A stretch of 64,000 nucleotides of DNA from an uncultured Bacteroidia bacterium (GCA_903897145.1 CAIUAN010000007.1:18827-82826); one strand, 5' to 3'. Numbered from the stretch's first letter, positions 45,951-55,566 are shown. The notes: generated by a model from the letters alone, not told the origin. A program made the numbers and translations.

Positions 45951-48638
45951 TTATTTAACCGTAATAACTTCCCTTAATCGAATATCTTTAGACGAAGATC
46001 CAATTAGCAATCTGAAATCTCCAGGCTCTACAACCCTTTTTAAGTTCGTATTTAGCAAGGATAACATCTTCGGAGTGATGGTAAACGAAAGTGATTTTTC
46101 TTCTCCAATCTTTAGATGCACCCGCCGAAAATCCTTTAAAGCAATGATCGGTTGAGATACGGATGCCAGAACATCTCGAATATACAACTGCACAACCTCA
46201 TCGCCATCATATTTTCCCGTGTTCTTAATTTTGAAGGTAGCCCGAAGTGATTCATTGGCCTTGATCGTGGTCTTATCTAAAACTAAATTCGAATACTCAA
46301 AAGAGGTATAGCTCAATCCATATCCAAACGGGAATAAAGGCTGACCAGTAAGATTATTATAATCATCACCCCTTCCAGTAGGCTTGTGATTGTAGACTAA
46401 CGGCAACTGAGCCTCACTGATTGGATATGTTATCGGGGTACGACCGGATGGAGAAGTGATGCCCATTAAAACTTTAGCCACAGCATTTCCACCCTCTTCA
46501 CCTGGATACCAAACCGATACAATACCATCTACCTGATCCATCCAATTAGACATGGTAATCGCGCTACCACCAACTAACAGAACAACAACCGGTTTACCAG
46601 TCTTGGCCACTTCCTTGATTAGCTCCTCTTGATTGCCAGGCAATGAAAGCATGGCCCGATCTGAAAATTCACCCTCGTTGATACCCGCAACCACAATAGC
46701 CATATCAGACTGGCGCGCCAGCTCAACAGCTTTAGCAATATTTTCCTTTAAATCAGACTCTTTATTAAATGCATCCCAGACTAATCGAAGCCTTGCATTA
46801 CCTGCGGTCTCGTGATATTCAAGACGAATATCGATCTCTTTATCTTTCACAAAAGAATAACTCACCGTGTGCGTTCCGAAAGACTTTTTCGTCCAATTAT
46901 CAATCACCAGTTGGTTATCAAAATAAAGTCGATATCCATCGTTCCCCCTTAATCCAATGTTAACACTTCCCGTAAACGGAGCTTTAAATTTTCCGTTCCA
47001 ACGAATAGAAAACCAGTCGTAGGGAATCTTTGGATTTGGAGAGAATAAGGTCCAACCAAAAGCAATTGTTGCATCTGTGCGTGCGAGAACCGGCTGACCC
47101 TCAAAATATGGATTGCTAAAATACTCACCCTTCAAACCTTTTGACTGCATTCCATCAGTAAGGTTATAGAAACATTCAGCAGGGACCACGCTATACGAAT
47201 CAATCTTACGTTCGCTGCCCTTTTCGTATGTAATTTTCACAGAGCCCCCGGCAATTTTCTTGAGTCCATCTAGGATCGATATGTTATTCACCCCTGGACC
47301 ACTATATCCACCAAGTCGGGCCTCAACGGCATCGGCTCCTAGTAATGCAATTGATTTTATATGATCGTTAATTGGCAAAACATTTTTTTCATTTTTCAAT
47401 AACACTTGCGATTCTTCTGCTGCTTTAAGAGCCAAAGCACGATAAGAAGGGTGATTATTCCAAATGGTTGCTTGAGCAGGATCGACATAAGGGTTTTCAA
47501 ATAGTCCAAGTTCAAATTTAGCTCGTAAAACTCGTCGAACAGCATTGTCGATGGCCTTTTGTGAGATTCGACCCTCTTCAAAAGGTTTCCAAAATAATGG
47601 ATAGTGATCAAACGAACCTTGAAAGAATACATCTAATCCACCCTCAACAGCATTCTTTGCCGCTTCAGCATAATCGGCAGAAGTAAAATGAAGCACATTC
47701 GCCCCACCCGTGGCTCCAGCATCAGAGATGACAAAACCTTTGAAGCCCCATTCACCTTTGAGTTTTTTGTTAAGTAACCAATTATTAGAGGTACAAGGAG
47801 CGCCATTTAAGGAGTTATAAGAGGTCATGACCGATCGTGAACCAGCATTTAAAAATGCCGCTTTAAATGGGGCTAAAACTCCCTCTTCAAGTGCCATCTC
47901 ACTGGAATGAATCGGATAGCTATCGCGACCTCCATCACCAACATTCGCAACAAAATGTTTCGGTGTGGTGATCACCCCATTCTTTTCAAACTGACGCATA
48001 TAGGCCACACCAATGGCTGAACTTAGATAGGGATCTTCACCATAGGTCTCTTCTGTACGACCCCATCTGACGTCAGTAGCTAGATTAATTACCGGTGATA
48101 AAATATCTCGTAATCCACGTGTCTTAACCTCTTTGGCAACCGCTTCTCCAATTTGGGTCATCAATAAAGTATCGAAAGTTGCGGCTAAGGCAATCGATTG
48201 CGGGAAGGCTGTCGCACCTTCGCGAACTAATCCATGCAATGCCTCATCAACAGGAATCATCGGAATACCAAGACGTGTCTCCTTAACCAAAAACTCTTGA
48301 ATATGGTTGATCAACTTTGCAGTCTCAGCAGCATTCGTTCCAGCATCATAACTTAGCATCTGACCAGCAGCGCTTTCCGACTGTGCATGAGCAGCTACCT
48401 GAAAACCAAATATGCCATCCTTATAGCGCTCTTTACCATCCGATAAATCGCCTGGTATTAAAAACATCTGCCAGAATTTCTCTTTTAAAGTCATTCGAGA
48501 AAGCAAATCTTCTACCCGCTTTTCGATTGGAAGCTTTGAATTTTTATAGGGTAATACTGCTTGTGCAAAAGTTGATTTAGCGCAAAGCAGGAAACAGAAA
48601 ATAGTGAATAGCGCAACGACTCGAATAATTAATCTCAT
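45951..48638 (-). CDS. GH3 beta-glycosidase with PA14 insert
   Basis: An 895-aa secreted enzyme with a signal peptide (about 1-25). Domains: GH3 N-terminal barrel with KHFVANVGDGGRDSYPIHSS and the candidate nucleophile Asp in GFVISDAGATGG, a GH3 C-terminal sandwich split by a PA14 domain (about 490-625; LKGEYFSNPYFEG, then GNDGYRLYFDNQLVIDNW), and a fibronectin III-like end. The PA14 insert usually shapes specificity or binds oligosaccharide. It probably removes beta-linked glucose, xylose or similar ends. It is downstream of the esterase gene, 40 nt apart. Confidence 0.93.
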   Translation of the reverse strand: MRLIIRVVALFTIFCFLLCAKSTFAQAVLPYKNSKLPIEKRVEDLLSRMTLKEKFWQMFLIPGDLSDGKERYKDGIFGFQVAAHAQSESAAGQMLSYDAGTNAAETAKLINHIQEFLVKETRLGIPMIPVDEALHGLVREGATAFPQSIALAATFDTLLMTQIGEAVAKEVKTRGLRDILSPVINLATDVRWGRTEETYGEDPYLSSAIGVAYMRQFEKNGVITTPKHFVANVGDGGRDSYPIHSSEMALEEGVLAPFKAAFLNAGSRSVMTSYNSLNGAPCTSNNWLLNKKLKGEWGFKGFVISDAGATGGANVLHFTSADYAEAAKNAVEGGLDVFFQGSFDHYPLFWKPFEEGRISQKAIDNAVRRVLRAKFELGLFENPYVDPAQATIWNNHPSYRALALKAAEESQVLLKNEKNVLPINDHIKSIALLGADAVEARLGGYSGPGVNNISILDGLKKIAGGSVKITYEKGSERKIDSYSVVPAECFYNLTDGMQSKGLKGEYFSNPYFEGQPVLARTDATIAFGWTLFSPNPKIPYDWFSIRWNGKFKAPFTGSVNIGLRGNDGYRLYFDNQLVIDNWTKKSFGTHTVSYSFVKDKEIDIRLEYHETAGNARLRLVWDAFNKESDLKENIAKAVELARQSDMAIVVAGINEGEFSDRAMLSLPGNQEELIKEVAKTGKPVVVLLVGGSAITMSNWMDQVDGIVSVWYPGEEGGNAVAKVLMGITSPSGRTPITYPISEAQLPLVYNHKPTGRGDDYNNLTGQPLFPFGYGLSYTSFEYSNLVLDKTTIKANESLRATFKIKNTGKYDGDEVVQLYIRDVLASVSQPIIALKDFRRVHLKIGEEKSLSFTITPKMLSLLNTNLKRVVEPGDFRLLIGSSSKDIRLREVITVK

Positions 48639-48678
48639 GATAAATTAAGCTTTCAGGAAAGTAAAGTATGTAAATTAT

Positions 48679-50184
48679 TTACCAGCTATCAGTCCGAAAT
48701 GGACTAGCTGGAAGGTGTTCTTGGTTGTATAGATTGCAATCTGGATAATCGGCCCAAGCATAACGAACCGCCACTGGAAGACTAACTTTATCGGATGAGA
48801 GCTCTACTTTATTCTTTACAAGAATCCCAGATGCCGGATGAAAAATCTGATCTGCTCCAGCTATTTCAAACCCTTTTAGGTCTCCATTGGCGGCAACTAA
48901 TCCTGTTCCAACATGAGAAAAAGTCAGCACTGACTTGCTATTTTTCACTTTCATAGACTTCAATAGTGGACCTTGGCTAACGATGTTTTTGTGATAAGCT
49001 ACATCTAATGCTTGCAAGGCTAAGCGATATCCAACATCTTGTTTATTTGAAGGATGTATATCAGTCTTATGGCCCACATCGATGGTAACGGCCATACCTG
49101 TTTTCTTATCGGCAAGATAGGTCTTCAACATCGCCTCCCGCATAAGTGGCCAGAAACCACTCGACTGGAAGTTTGGCAATTGAACAAAGAGAAAAGGGAA
49201 GTTCCCTTGGTTCCATGCAGCTCTCCAATCTTGAATCAGGGTTGGAAGGTATGTACGATAATCTGTGGCACTTTGTTGTGAACGACTATTGGCCTCACCT
49301 TGATACCAAATCACCCCTTTAATACCAAGATGCGTCAAGGGATATGTCATGTAATTAAACAAAGCTCCGGGAGAAGAAGGAACTTTTCTCGATGGTCTTG
49401 GCGGCTCAGGGATTTCAATGTTTGGAGTTCCCTTCGCAATGGCTTCTTTCGCCTCTTTAAGTGATTTAGCGTAACCAATCAGTCCATTCGCATCATCCTT
49501 AGGAGCGTTAGTGAGGTAGGTCTCAATTTCTTTTCGACCAAAAGGCAAGTTACCAAGTGCTTTTTGGCTGATCCAACCTTCAATGCGGGTCGCGCTCCAG
49601 CCAATATCAATTAGGCCTATCGGCACATTTAATTGTTTTTCTAATTCACGTCCAAAGAAATAGCCAACACCCGAAAACATAACAACCGTTGTTGGATCGC
49701 AGACGCTCCACTCTCCTTTAACATTTGTTCTTGTACTATCAGCATTTGCCTGATGATCGACGGTAAACAAACGAAGGTTTGGATGATTCGCATTTTCAAT
49801 CTCTTTTTTCGCATTGTTAGATCTTTTAACAGGAAGTTCCATGTTCGATTGACCAGCGCAAACCCAGATATCACCAATCAGGACATTTGTTATACTAAGC
49901 TGATTTTCGCCATTGACTTGGAGCGTATAGGGGCCACCTGCAGGCATCGGCTTTAATTTTATTTCCCACATTCCAGTACCATCGGCTGATGTTTCACTGC
50001 TGTTTGAACCGAGAGCAACATGAACCTTCTCATTCGGATTAGCATAACCCCAAATTGAGATCTTCATCCCTCGTTGTAAGACCATGTTATTCGTAAAAAA
50101 GTTCGGAAGTGAGACCTTTGCTGACGCATCAATACAGAGTGCGCCAAGCAGAAATAGAATTACTATTCTAGATAAACAAGACAT
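48679..50184 (-). CDS. Sialate O-acetylesterase-like (SGNH-type) carbohydrate esterase
   Basis: About 501 aa. The N-terminal beta domain (FFTNNMVLQRGMKISIWGYA) is followed by the esterase block GDIWVCAGQSNMELPVKR, whose Ser in GQSNM is the nucleophile. GVIWYQGEANSR and DVGHKTDIHPSNKQDVG carry the other catalytic residues (Asp/His). It may remove O-acetyl groups from plant or algal polysaccharides rather than sialic acid. The start at 50184 gives a signal peptide (MSCLSRIVILFLLG); an ATG at 50220 is possible. Confidence 0.92.
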   Translation of the reverse strand: MSCLSRIVILFLLGALCIDASAKVSLPNFFTNNMVLQRGMKISIWGYANPNEKVHVALGSNSSETSADGTGMWEIKLKPMPAGGPYTLQVNGENQLSITNVLIGDIWVCAGQSNMELPVKRSNNAKKEIENANHPNLRLFTVDHQANADSTRTNVKGEWSVCDPTTVVMFSGVGYFFGRELEKQLNVPIGLIDIGWSATRIEGWISQKALGNLPFGRKEIETYLTNAPKDDANGLIGYAKSLKEAKEAIAKGTPNIEIPEPPRPSRKVPSSPGALFNYMTYPLTHLGIKGVIWYQGEANSRSQQSATDYRTYLPTLIQDWRAAWNQGNFPFLFVQLPNFQSSGFWPLMREAMLKTYLADKKTGMAVTIDVGHKTDIHPSNKQDVGYRLALQALDVAYHKNIVSQGPLLKSMKVKNSKSVLTFSHVGTGLVAANGDLKGFEIAGADQIFHPASGILVKNKVELSSDKVSLPVAVRYAWADYPDCNLYNQEHLPASPFRTDSW

Positions 50185-50223
50185 AAAATATAGGTTAGGT
50201 AAGGATAAATTCTTAGGCAAGCA

Positions 50224-51030
50224 CTACCTCACATTCGAAGTGTCAAGATCTAATAGTTCTACTTTTCGAAAATCTATTGGATGGCTCTCTGACTGCAAGG
50301 AGATCGTCCCTTTGCTAAGCAAAATATTGCCATTGGCAGGAAGTAGTTTAGCATAATATTTCTCAGTCGGATCAAGCTGAGGCTTGGTATATTTTAATAC
50401 CGTTTTGCCTTCCATGGTATGACGGATTAACGAATCGCCTTGAACTTCGACTTCAGCCGTTACCCATTGGTCGCCATGATAGGTTTTAGAAATTGAATTG
50501 GTGCAATGGGTCGTCCATAATGAACCAGTTAAAACTATGTTTGTTCCGGGGGTACAAACGTTAAGGGTCGACCGCTCATCTTTCCCATTTCCACCCAAAA
50601 GTTGAGCCTCAATTGAAACCGGAAAATCTTGGTCTAGCTCCATGCTTTCAGCACTCTGGCCATGAATCATAATGCCACTATTGCGATAAGCCCAGCCTGG
50701 ACCGCCAGCAATCTGATCACCAACAAACCGATATTCAACTCTGATCTTATAATGAGAATAAGCTTTTTTATAAAAAATATGTCCATAATGACCATCAAAT
50801 TTACCATCATAGTGATCATATCGAACTTTCAATAAACCATCTTCAACACGAAAAGTGTTTTTGTAATTTTCGTTTAAGGGGAAACCAGTAATCTTAATAT
50901 TCCAATCACTAAGATCTTTCCCATTAAACAATTGAATCCAATTTTCCTTCTTTGTATTAGACTGACTACAAGAGACTAATACCAAAAGAAGAGCTCCAAG
51001 ACAAAGGGTAGTTAGGCTTAAATTTTTCAT
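50224..51030 (-). CDS. DUF1080 3-keto-disaccharide hydrolase-family lipoprotein
   Basis: A 268-aa protein with a lipoprotein signal (LLVLVSCSQ, Cys about residue 21), so it is tethered to a membrane. The DUF1080 concanavalin-like fold is shown by WIQLFNGKDLSDWNIK, then DGLLKVRYDHYD, and a GWAYRNSGIMIHGQ segment with MELDQDFPVSIEAQLLG. Family members with known activity cleave glycosides after oxidation at C3, working with Gfo/Idh/MocA dehydrogenases. Two such dehydrogenases are encoded at 25469 and 35192. The link is by family knowledge, not shown here. Confidence 0.9.
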   Translation of the reverse strand: MKNLSLTTLCLGALLLVLVSCSQSNTKKENWIQLFNGKDLSDWNIKITGFPLNENYKNTFRVEDGLLKVRYDHYDGKFDGHYGHIFYKKAYSHYKIRVEYRFVGDQIAGGPGWAYRNSGIMIHGQSAESMELDQDFPVSIEAQLLGGNGKDERSTLNVCTPGTNIVLTGSLWTTHCTNSISKTYHGDQWVTAEVEVQGDSLIRHTMEGKTVLKYTKPQLDPTEKYYAKLLPANGNILLSKGTISLQSESHPIDFRKVELLDLDTSNVR

Positions 51031-51177
51031 CGTAAGGTTTTGAAGGTTACATTAAAAGCTAGGCGAAGAACCATTCTCAATGAATAGAATAAAAGCTACT
51101 CATATTGATAGAAATACCAAGCTTTGCTAGTCTTCAAATGTAAAAGAATACCCCGAACTATCAAAAGAATTCAGGGT

Positions 51178-51212
51178 CAAAAAACGAGAATTATGGTAAA
51201 TTAACGTTCTCG
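51178..51212 (-). terminator. Likely terminator of pfkA
   Basis: On the minus strand, CGAGAA and TTCTCG (51207-51212 and 51185-51190) enclose a 16-nt AT-rich loop and are followed by a run of T. It lies about 25 nt after the pfkA stop. The stem is only 6 bp, so the call is moderate. Confidence 0.5.
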
Positions 51213-51237
51213 ACTAAAACGAAAGAAACAGAACGAC

Positions 51238-52260
51238 CTACGATGATAAAATCCGAATTGAATCATATAATTTCCGATTCATCTCTTTGTCTTGTTTGAT
51301 GGCTTTGTTGAATGGGACTAATGAAATCTCATCATTCTCAATTCCAACCATCACACTTTGTTGATCATCGAGTAATGTTTCAACAGCAGCAAGGCCTAAT
51401 CGGCTTGCCAAAATACGATCAGAAGCCGTTGGAGCTCCTCCACGCTGAATATGGCCAAGAACAGTTACCCGCACATCATACTGGGGATAGTCCTTCTCCA
51501 CTTGCCGAGCAATACTAAAAGCACCACCTGCCTTTTCACCTTCCGCAACCAATACAATTGATGAATTTTTATTGCGACGGTAACCTGATTTAATTAGACT
51601 CTCCAGAGTTGTGAGATCGGTATCGGTCTCTGGAATAAGAACGGCCTCTGCACCAGATGCAATTCCACCATTTAGAGCAAGAAATCCTGCATCACGACCC
51701 ATCACCTCAATAAAGAATAGACGCTCGTGCGCCGTTGCAGTATCTCGAATTTTATCTACTGCTTCTATAATCGTGTTTAAGGCAGTATCATAACCGACCG
51801 TGTAATCGGTGCCAAAAAGATCATTGTCTATCGTGCCTGGGATACCGACTATTGGAATGCCAAATTCCTTGGCAAAAATACTAGCCCCTGTAAAAGTACC
51901 ATCCCCTCCAATAACAATCAATGCGTCTATCTGTGCATTTTTAAGATTCTCATAGGCTTTTTGTCGACCTTCGTAGGTGCGAAACTCAACGCTTCGAGCA
52001 GTCTTTAACATCGTGCCTCCTAACTGAATGATATTACTCACATCACCAGATTCTAAGACTTTTAAATTATTATCTATTAAGCCTTTGTATCCATGAAGAA
52101 TACCAACAACTTCCCGACCATAAAAAATGGCCGTCCGAGTAACGGCTCTAACAGCTGCATTCATTCCTGGAGCATCGCCTCCAGAAGTTAAGACACCAAT
52201 CCTTTTTATCGGACTGTCGTCGTAATCATGTGGCATAGGGATACTATTTTTTGTATTCAT
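51238..52260 (-). CDS. pfkA: ATP-dependent 6-phosphofructokinase
   Basis: About 340 aa, glycolytic, cytosolic, tetrameric. Motifs: [20 protein letters not shown] (nucleotide loop), [25 protein letters not shown] with the catalytic Asp, [10 protein letters not shown], and [14 protein letters not shown]. The GGDGT form and length fit the ATP-dependent A clade. The ATG at 52260 is preferred over a GTG at 52281, which would sit within the promoter's -7 box. It is 78 nt after ispH and has its own promoter. Confidence 0.96.
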   Translation of the reverse strand: MNTKNSIPMPHDYDDSPIKRIGVLTSGGDAPGMNAAVRAVTRTAIFYGREVVGILHGYKGLIDNNLKVLESGDVSNIIQLGGTMLKTARSVEFRTYEGRQKAYENLKNAQIDALIVIGGDGTFTGASIFAKEFGIPIVGIPGTIDNDLFGTDYTVGYDTALNTIIEAVDKIRDTATAHERLFFIEVMGRDAGFLALNGGIASGAEAVLIPETDTDLTTLESLIKSGYRRNKNSSIVLVAEGEKAGGAFSIARQVEKDYPQYDVRVTVLGHIQRGGAPTASDRILASRLGLAAVETLLDDQQSVMVGIENDEISLVPFNKAIKQDKEMNRKLYDSIRILSS

Positions 52261-52280
52261 AAGTTCTATTTTAATAATCA

Positions 52281-52288
52281 CAAATTTA
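52281..52288 (-). promoter_or_regulatory. -7 box of pfkA
   Basis: On the minus strand TAAATTTG matches TAnnTTTG and ends 20 nt before the ATG at 52260. No exact TTG at 19 nt spacing upstream. Confidence 0.45.
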
Positions 52289-52338
52289 GCAGAGAAACAT
52301 GAAGTATTGGTACCTTATCATTAAATTAACTTCAAATT

Positions 52339-53199
52339 TCAGCAACCTAACCCCTCAACATGATGGGCCACGTCTTCTAAAAGCTTCTTTGGGGTAGAGG
52401 TTGCGCCACAAACCCCAACAGATTGAACACCCTTAAACCAAGCGAGGTCAACCTCATCAAAACCCCCTATGAACTTGCTATTCGAATTAGCTTCTTGACA
52501 CATCTCAAATAGCAATTTCCCATTAGAACTTTTTTTCCCACTTACAAAGAGTATGAGTTCATGCTTGACTGCAAAATCACGTATGCCAGGAATCCGATTG
52601 GACACTTGCCTACAAATAGTATCGTTAACCTCCACCATTGTTCCGGCAGCTCGCTTCTTAATCTCCTTCTCTAAAACCTGAAACCCTACCAGATCTTTTG
52701 TTGTTTGAGCATAAAATGCAATAGGCTTAGAAAAATTAATCTTCTCTAGCTCGGCTAAATGCTCCACCACAATCGCATTCCCATCCGTCTGTCCAATAAG
52801 TCCATTAACCTCAGCATGACCGGGTTTACCATAAACAACTACTTGCACTGGCTCTGGTATAATCGTTAAATAATCTTTGCGAATCCGGTCTTGTAATTTT
52901 AACACAATGGGGCAAGTGGCATCCACAAGTTTGATGTTATTCCTTTCTGCATATTCATAGGTGGAGGGTGGCTCGCCATGCGCACGGATTAAAACTGTTT
53001 CATCATGCAAGGTAAAATAACGATCATGATCAATCGTGGTAAGCCCTAATTTATCGAGACGTTCAACTTCAGTTTCGTTGTGGACAATATCACCAAGACA
53101 ATATAGCGAACCCGACTGTTGAAGCATCTCTTCCGCTTTTTTGACTGCCTTTTCTACGCCAAAGCAAAATCCTGAATTTTTATCAATAGCGACGATCAT
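52339..53199 (-). CDS. ispH: 4-hydroxy-3-methylbut-2-enyl diphosphate reductase
   Basis: A 286-aa Fe-S enzyme making IPP and DMAPP in the last step of the MEP isoprenoid pathway. The three cluster ligands are C12 (GFCFGVEKA), C96 (DATCPIV) and C196 (NDTICRQVSNR); HGEPPSTYEYA and the GATSTPKKLLEDV end are also typical. It is 11 nt after cmk in the same direction, probably one transcript. Confidence 0.97.
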   Translation of the reverse strand: MIVAIDKNSGFCFGVEKAVKKAEEMLQQSGSLYCLGDIVHNETEVERLDKLGLTTIDHDRYFTLHDETVLIRAHGEPPSTYEYAERNNIKLVDATCPIVLKLQDRIRKDYLTIIPEPVQVVVYGKPGHAEVNGLIGQTDGNAIVVEHLAELEKINFSKPIAFYAQTTKDLVGFQVLEKEIKKRAAGTMVEVNDTICRQVSNRIPGIRDFAVKHELILFVSGKKSSNGKLLFEMCQEANSNSKFIGGFDEVDLAWFKGVQSVGVCGATSTPKKLLEDVAHHVEGLGC

Positions 53200-53210
53200 G
53201 TAGTGGAGTT

Positions 53211-53903
53211 TTAAATGTTACTGACTTTATCAAAAATCCATGCGAGCTGCTCTTCCTGAGTCATTAAACTATTATCCAACACGATAGCATCATCTGCCTT
53301 TCTAAGGGGACTCACTTCTCGATTCTCATCATACCGATCACGCTCAATAATATTAGTCATGATCTCTTCGAAACTAACCTCTTCACCCTTCGCTACAAGC
53401 TCATCATAGCGCCTTTGTGCTCGAACTTTTGGATCAGCAGTCATAAAGATTTTTAAATCCGCATTCGGGAATACGACCGTTCCAATATCACGACCATCCA
53501 TCACAATACCTTTTGATTTTCCCATCTCATGTTGCAGTGAGACTAACAAACGCCTAACCTCAGCTACGGCAGCTATCGGACTAACATTTTGCGATACTTG
53601 AAGGAGACGAATCTCTTCTGCCACATTCTCCTCATTCAACCAAATATCGTTCTGACCCGTTAACGGATTAAGCTTAAAATAAACTTTTATATCTTCTAGA
53701 TTCGCTATTAACTTAGGCAAATCAACAATACCCTCTAAAATAATTTCATGACGCAAGCAATAGAGCGCAACGGCACGGTACATCGCGCCACTATCGATAA
53801 AGATATAATTCAGCTCTTGCGCAATCTGCCGAGCTACGGTACTCTTTCCGCAGGACGAATGCCCATCGATTGCGATGATTAATTTTCTCTCTTTAACTGA
53901 CAT
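53211..53903 (-). CDS. cmk: Cytidylate kinase
   Basis: A 230-aa cytosolic enzyme phosphorylating CMP and dCMP. P-loop IAIDGHSSCGKSTVARQ (about 10-26), FIDSGAMYRAVALYCL, and MDGRDIGTVVFPNADLKIFM are conserved. The N-terminal MSVKERKL gives the usual start. It heads the cmk-ispH pair, with a -7 box 21 nt upstream. Confidence 0.96.
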   Translation of the reverse strand: MSVKERKLIIAIDGHSSCGKSTVARQIAQELNYIFIDSGAMYRAVALYCLRHEIILEGIVDLPKLIANLEDIKVYFKLNPLTGQNDIWLNEENVAEEIRLLQVSQNVSPIAAVAEVRRLLVSLQHEMGKSKGIVMDGRDIGTVVFPNADLKIFMTADPKVRAQRRYDELVAKGEEVSFEEIMTNIIERDRYDENREVSPLRKADDAIVLDNSLMTQEEQLAWIFDKVSNI

Positions 53904-53923
53904 TATTCTGAACTGATTAGAAA

Positions 53924-53931
53924 CAAAGATA
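53924..53931 (-). promoter_or_regulatory. -7 box of the cmk-ispH transcript
   Basis: TATCTTTG on the minus strand matches TAnnTTTG, 20 nt before the cmk ATG. No exact -33 TTG at the usual distance. Confidence 0.45.
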
Positions 53932-53985
53932 CTGATTAGACATTAACTAAGTAAAAAGAACAATATTACGTTTTCATTATTTATT

Positions 53986-54085
53986 CTCTTTTTGGACCTC
54001 CCCCTACCCCTCTCAAGGAGGGGGGCAAGGCCTAGATTGCTGGCCAAAAGTCTCCCCTGGGGAGATTTAGAGGGGTCAAAAAGGA
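53986..54085. repeat. 100-nt palindromic intergenic element
   Basis: The ends CTTTTTGGACC and GGTCAAAAAG are near-exact inverted repeats. Inside are GC-rich blocks (CCTCCCCCTACCCCTCTC with GGAGGGGGGC, and TCTCCCCTGGGGAGA) that pair with each other. It has no reading frame of its own. It resembles the C/G-rich dispersed palindromic repeats seen between genes in many Bacteroidetes genomes (recalled, not searched). It may also end the YkgJ-like or cmk region transcripts. Confidence 0.6.
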
Positions 54086-54102
54086 GTAAAATAAACTCTT
54101 CT

Positions 54103-54594
54103 CTAAAGATCTTTCTTCTTTAATTGTTCCACCACCTCATAAACAATTGGACATAATTCGCGGTTATGCATAGTCAGATCGAGGAGTTGATAAAACCGGC
54201 GACGATCCGTATGCGGATATTCACGACATGCTTTTGGTCGATATTCGTAGATCATGCAGTAATTATCGGAACCCAAAAATGGACAAGGGGTTTCATTAAA
54301 TACATAGAAATTATCTTCGTCCATATGAAGGTATTTCGCAATAAAATCTACCTCTTTCATCTTCTGCTTATGGGCAATACGCTCAATGTCTTTGGGCGTA
54401 ACGATCGGGCTAATTGTCTTGCAGCAATTGGCGCATAACAGGCAATTAATCTTCTCCGACACCTGATCGTGAAGCCGATGTGTAATATCGTCAAGTTGCT
54501 TTGGCTTTTTGCGCTTAAGTTTGTTGAAAAAGACAATCGTCTCTTCTTGATTTTGCCTTGCAAGGGCTTTTACATTTTTACTATCTGCCTCCAT
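54103..54594 (-). CDS. YkgJ-family cysteine-cluster protein
   Basis: About 163 aa, cytosolic. The cysteine pattern INCLLCANCCKTISPI and PCPFLGSDNYCMIYEYRPKACREYP is the YkgJ metal (zinc or Fe-S) binding signature. Function is unknown; family members are linked to cofactor or translation-factor handling. The start at 54594 is chosen over 54621 to limit overlap with the EamA gene to 14 nt, a typical coupled arrangement. Confidence 0.85.
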   Translation of the reverse strand: MEADSKNVKALARQNQEETIVFFNKLKRKKPKQLDDITHRLHDQVSEKINCLLCANCCKTISPIVTPKDIERIAHKQKMKEVDFIAKYLHMDEDNFYVFNETPCPFLGSDNYCMIYEYRPKACREYPHTDRRRFYQLLDLTMHNRELCPIVYEVVEQLKKKDL

Positions 54595-55504
54595 CTTGTT
54601 GAATTGATACCAATCTGGCAATAAATGATTTCATTTTTATTTGAGCAATAAATAATCCGGCTATAACAACTGAGATGCCAATTATTTTTCGAATTCCTAA
54701 CGGTTCACTAAGTAAATACCAGGCAAAAAGTGCTGTCAATACCGGAATAAGATTGATGAAAAGATTGGCATTATTCATTCCGATCTTTTTTAAACTATAG
54801 GTATAAAGAATAAAAGAGAAGCAGGAAGCAAAAAGCGCCAATTCGGCAATTGCTAAAAACGCATCTGGATTAAATGGGGTGTTAATGCTCGCTTTAAATT
54901 CAAAGATAAACCACAAGGGGAGAAATAAAATAATACCGATCAGATTCTGGACCGTTATGATCGTGGTGACATTGTATTTAATTGCCAAATCTTTTAAGAT
55001 AACCGTATAAGAGATCGCTGAGAAGACAGCCAGAAACTCTAGCGCAATGCCTAAAGGGGAGACGATGAAATTAACGGAATCATCAAATACAACTATACCT
55101 ACCCCAATAAAACTAAGCACAATTCCAAGAAAGATCCGACCAGAAAGTTTCTCCCCATGAAAACGAGAGGCTGCAATTGGAGAAAACAATGGGATTGTTG
55201 CAATGATAATCGCTCCCATCGTGCTAGAGACATATTTCAATCCAAAACTCTCACCTAAAAAGTAGAGAAACGGTTCAAAAAAGGCGAGAAGGAAAAAAAT
55301 ACGATAATCTTTCGTTTCAATCTTGGACAAATTACGACTGATTAGCCCATAAGTTAGCATGATAATACTGGCAATAATCAAGCGAAAAAATACGGTAGTC
55401 AATGGGCCATAAGACGCATAAGCCTCTTTTACCCAAACAAACGACAATGACCAAAAGACCATTGCCATAAATAATGCACCATACACAATCCACTTACGCC
55501 CCAT
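54581..55504 (-). CDS. EamA/DMT-family transporter
   Basis: A 307-aa inner-membrane protein with ten predicted helices in two EamA repeats. The N-terminal repeat has MVFWSLSFVWVKEAYASYGPLT, and the second begins near LEFLAVFSAISYTVILKDLA; each ends with a glycine-rich helix (RIFLGIVLSFIGVGIVVF, RKIIGISVVIAGLFIAQIK). Substrates of this family are often amino acids or metabolites; this one is not predicted. It is upstream of the YkgJ-like gene. Confidence 0.9.
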   Translation of the reverse strand: MGRKWIVYGALFMAMVFWSLSFVWVKEAYASYGPLTTVFFRLIIASIIMLTYGLISRNLSKIETKDYRIFFLLAFFEPFLYFLGESFGLKYVSSTMGAIIIATIPLFSPIAASRFHGEKLSGRIFLGIVLSFIGVGIVVFDDSVNFIVSPLGIALEFLAVFSAISYTVILKDLAIKYNVTTIITVQNLIGIILFLPLWFIFEFKASINTPFNPDAFLAIAELALFASCFSFILYTYSLKKIGMNNANLFINLIPVLTALFAWYLLSEPLGIRKIIGISVVIAGLFIAQIKMKSFIARLVSIQQDGGR

Positions 55505-55566
55505 AGAATTTCTCTAAGACGTAAAAATAGCAATTAATTATGGATCATTTAGCTGGGATCAAAATT

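Noticed and set aside
53986..54085. Insertion sequence
   Set aside because: No transposase frame and no target-site duplication can be seen; only a short palindromic element is supported.
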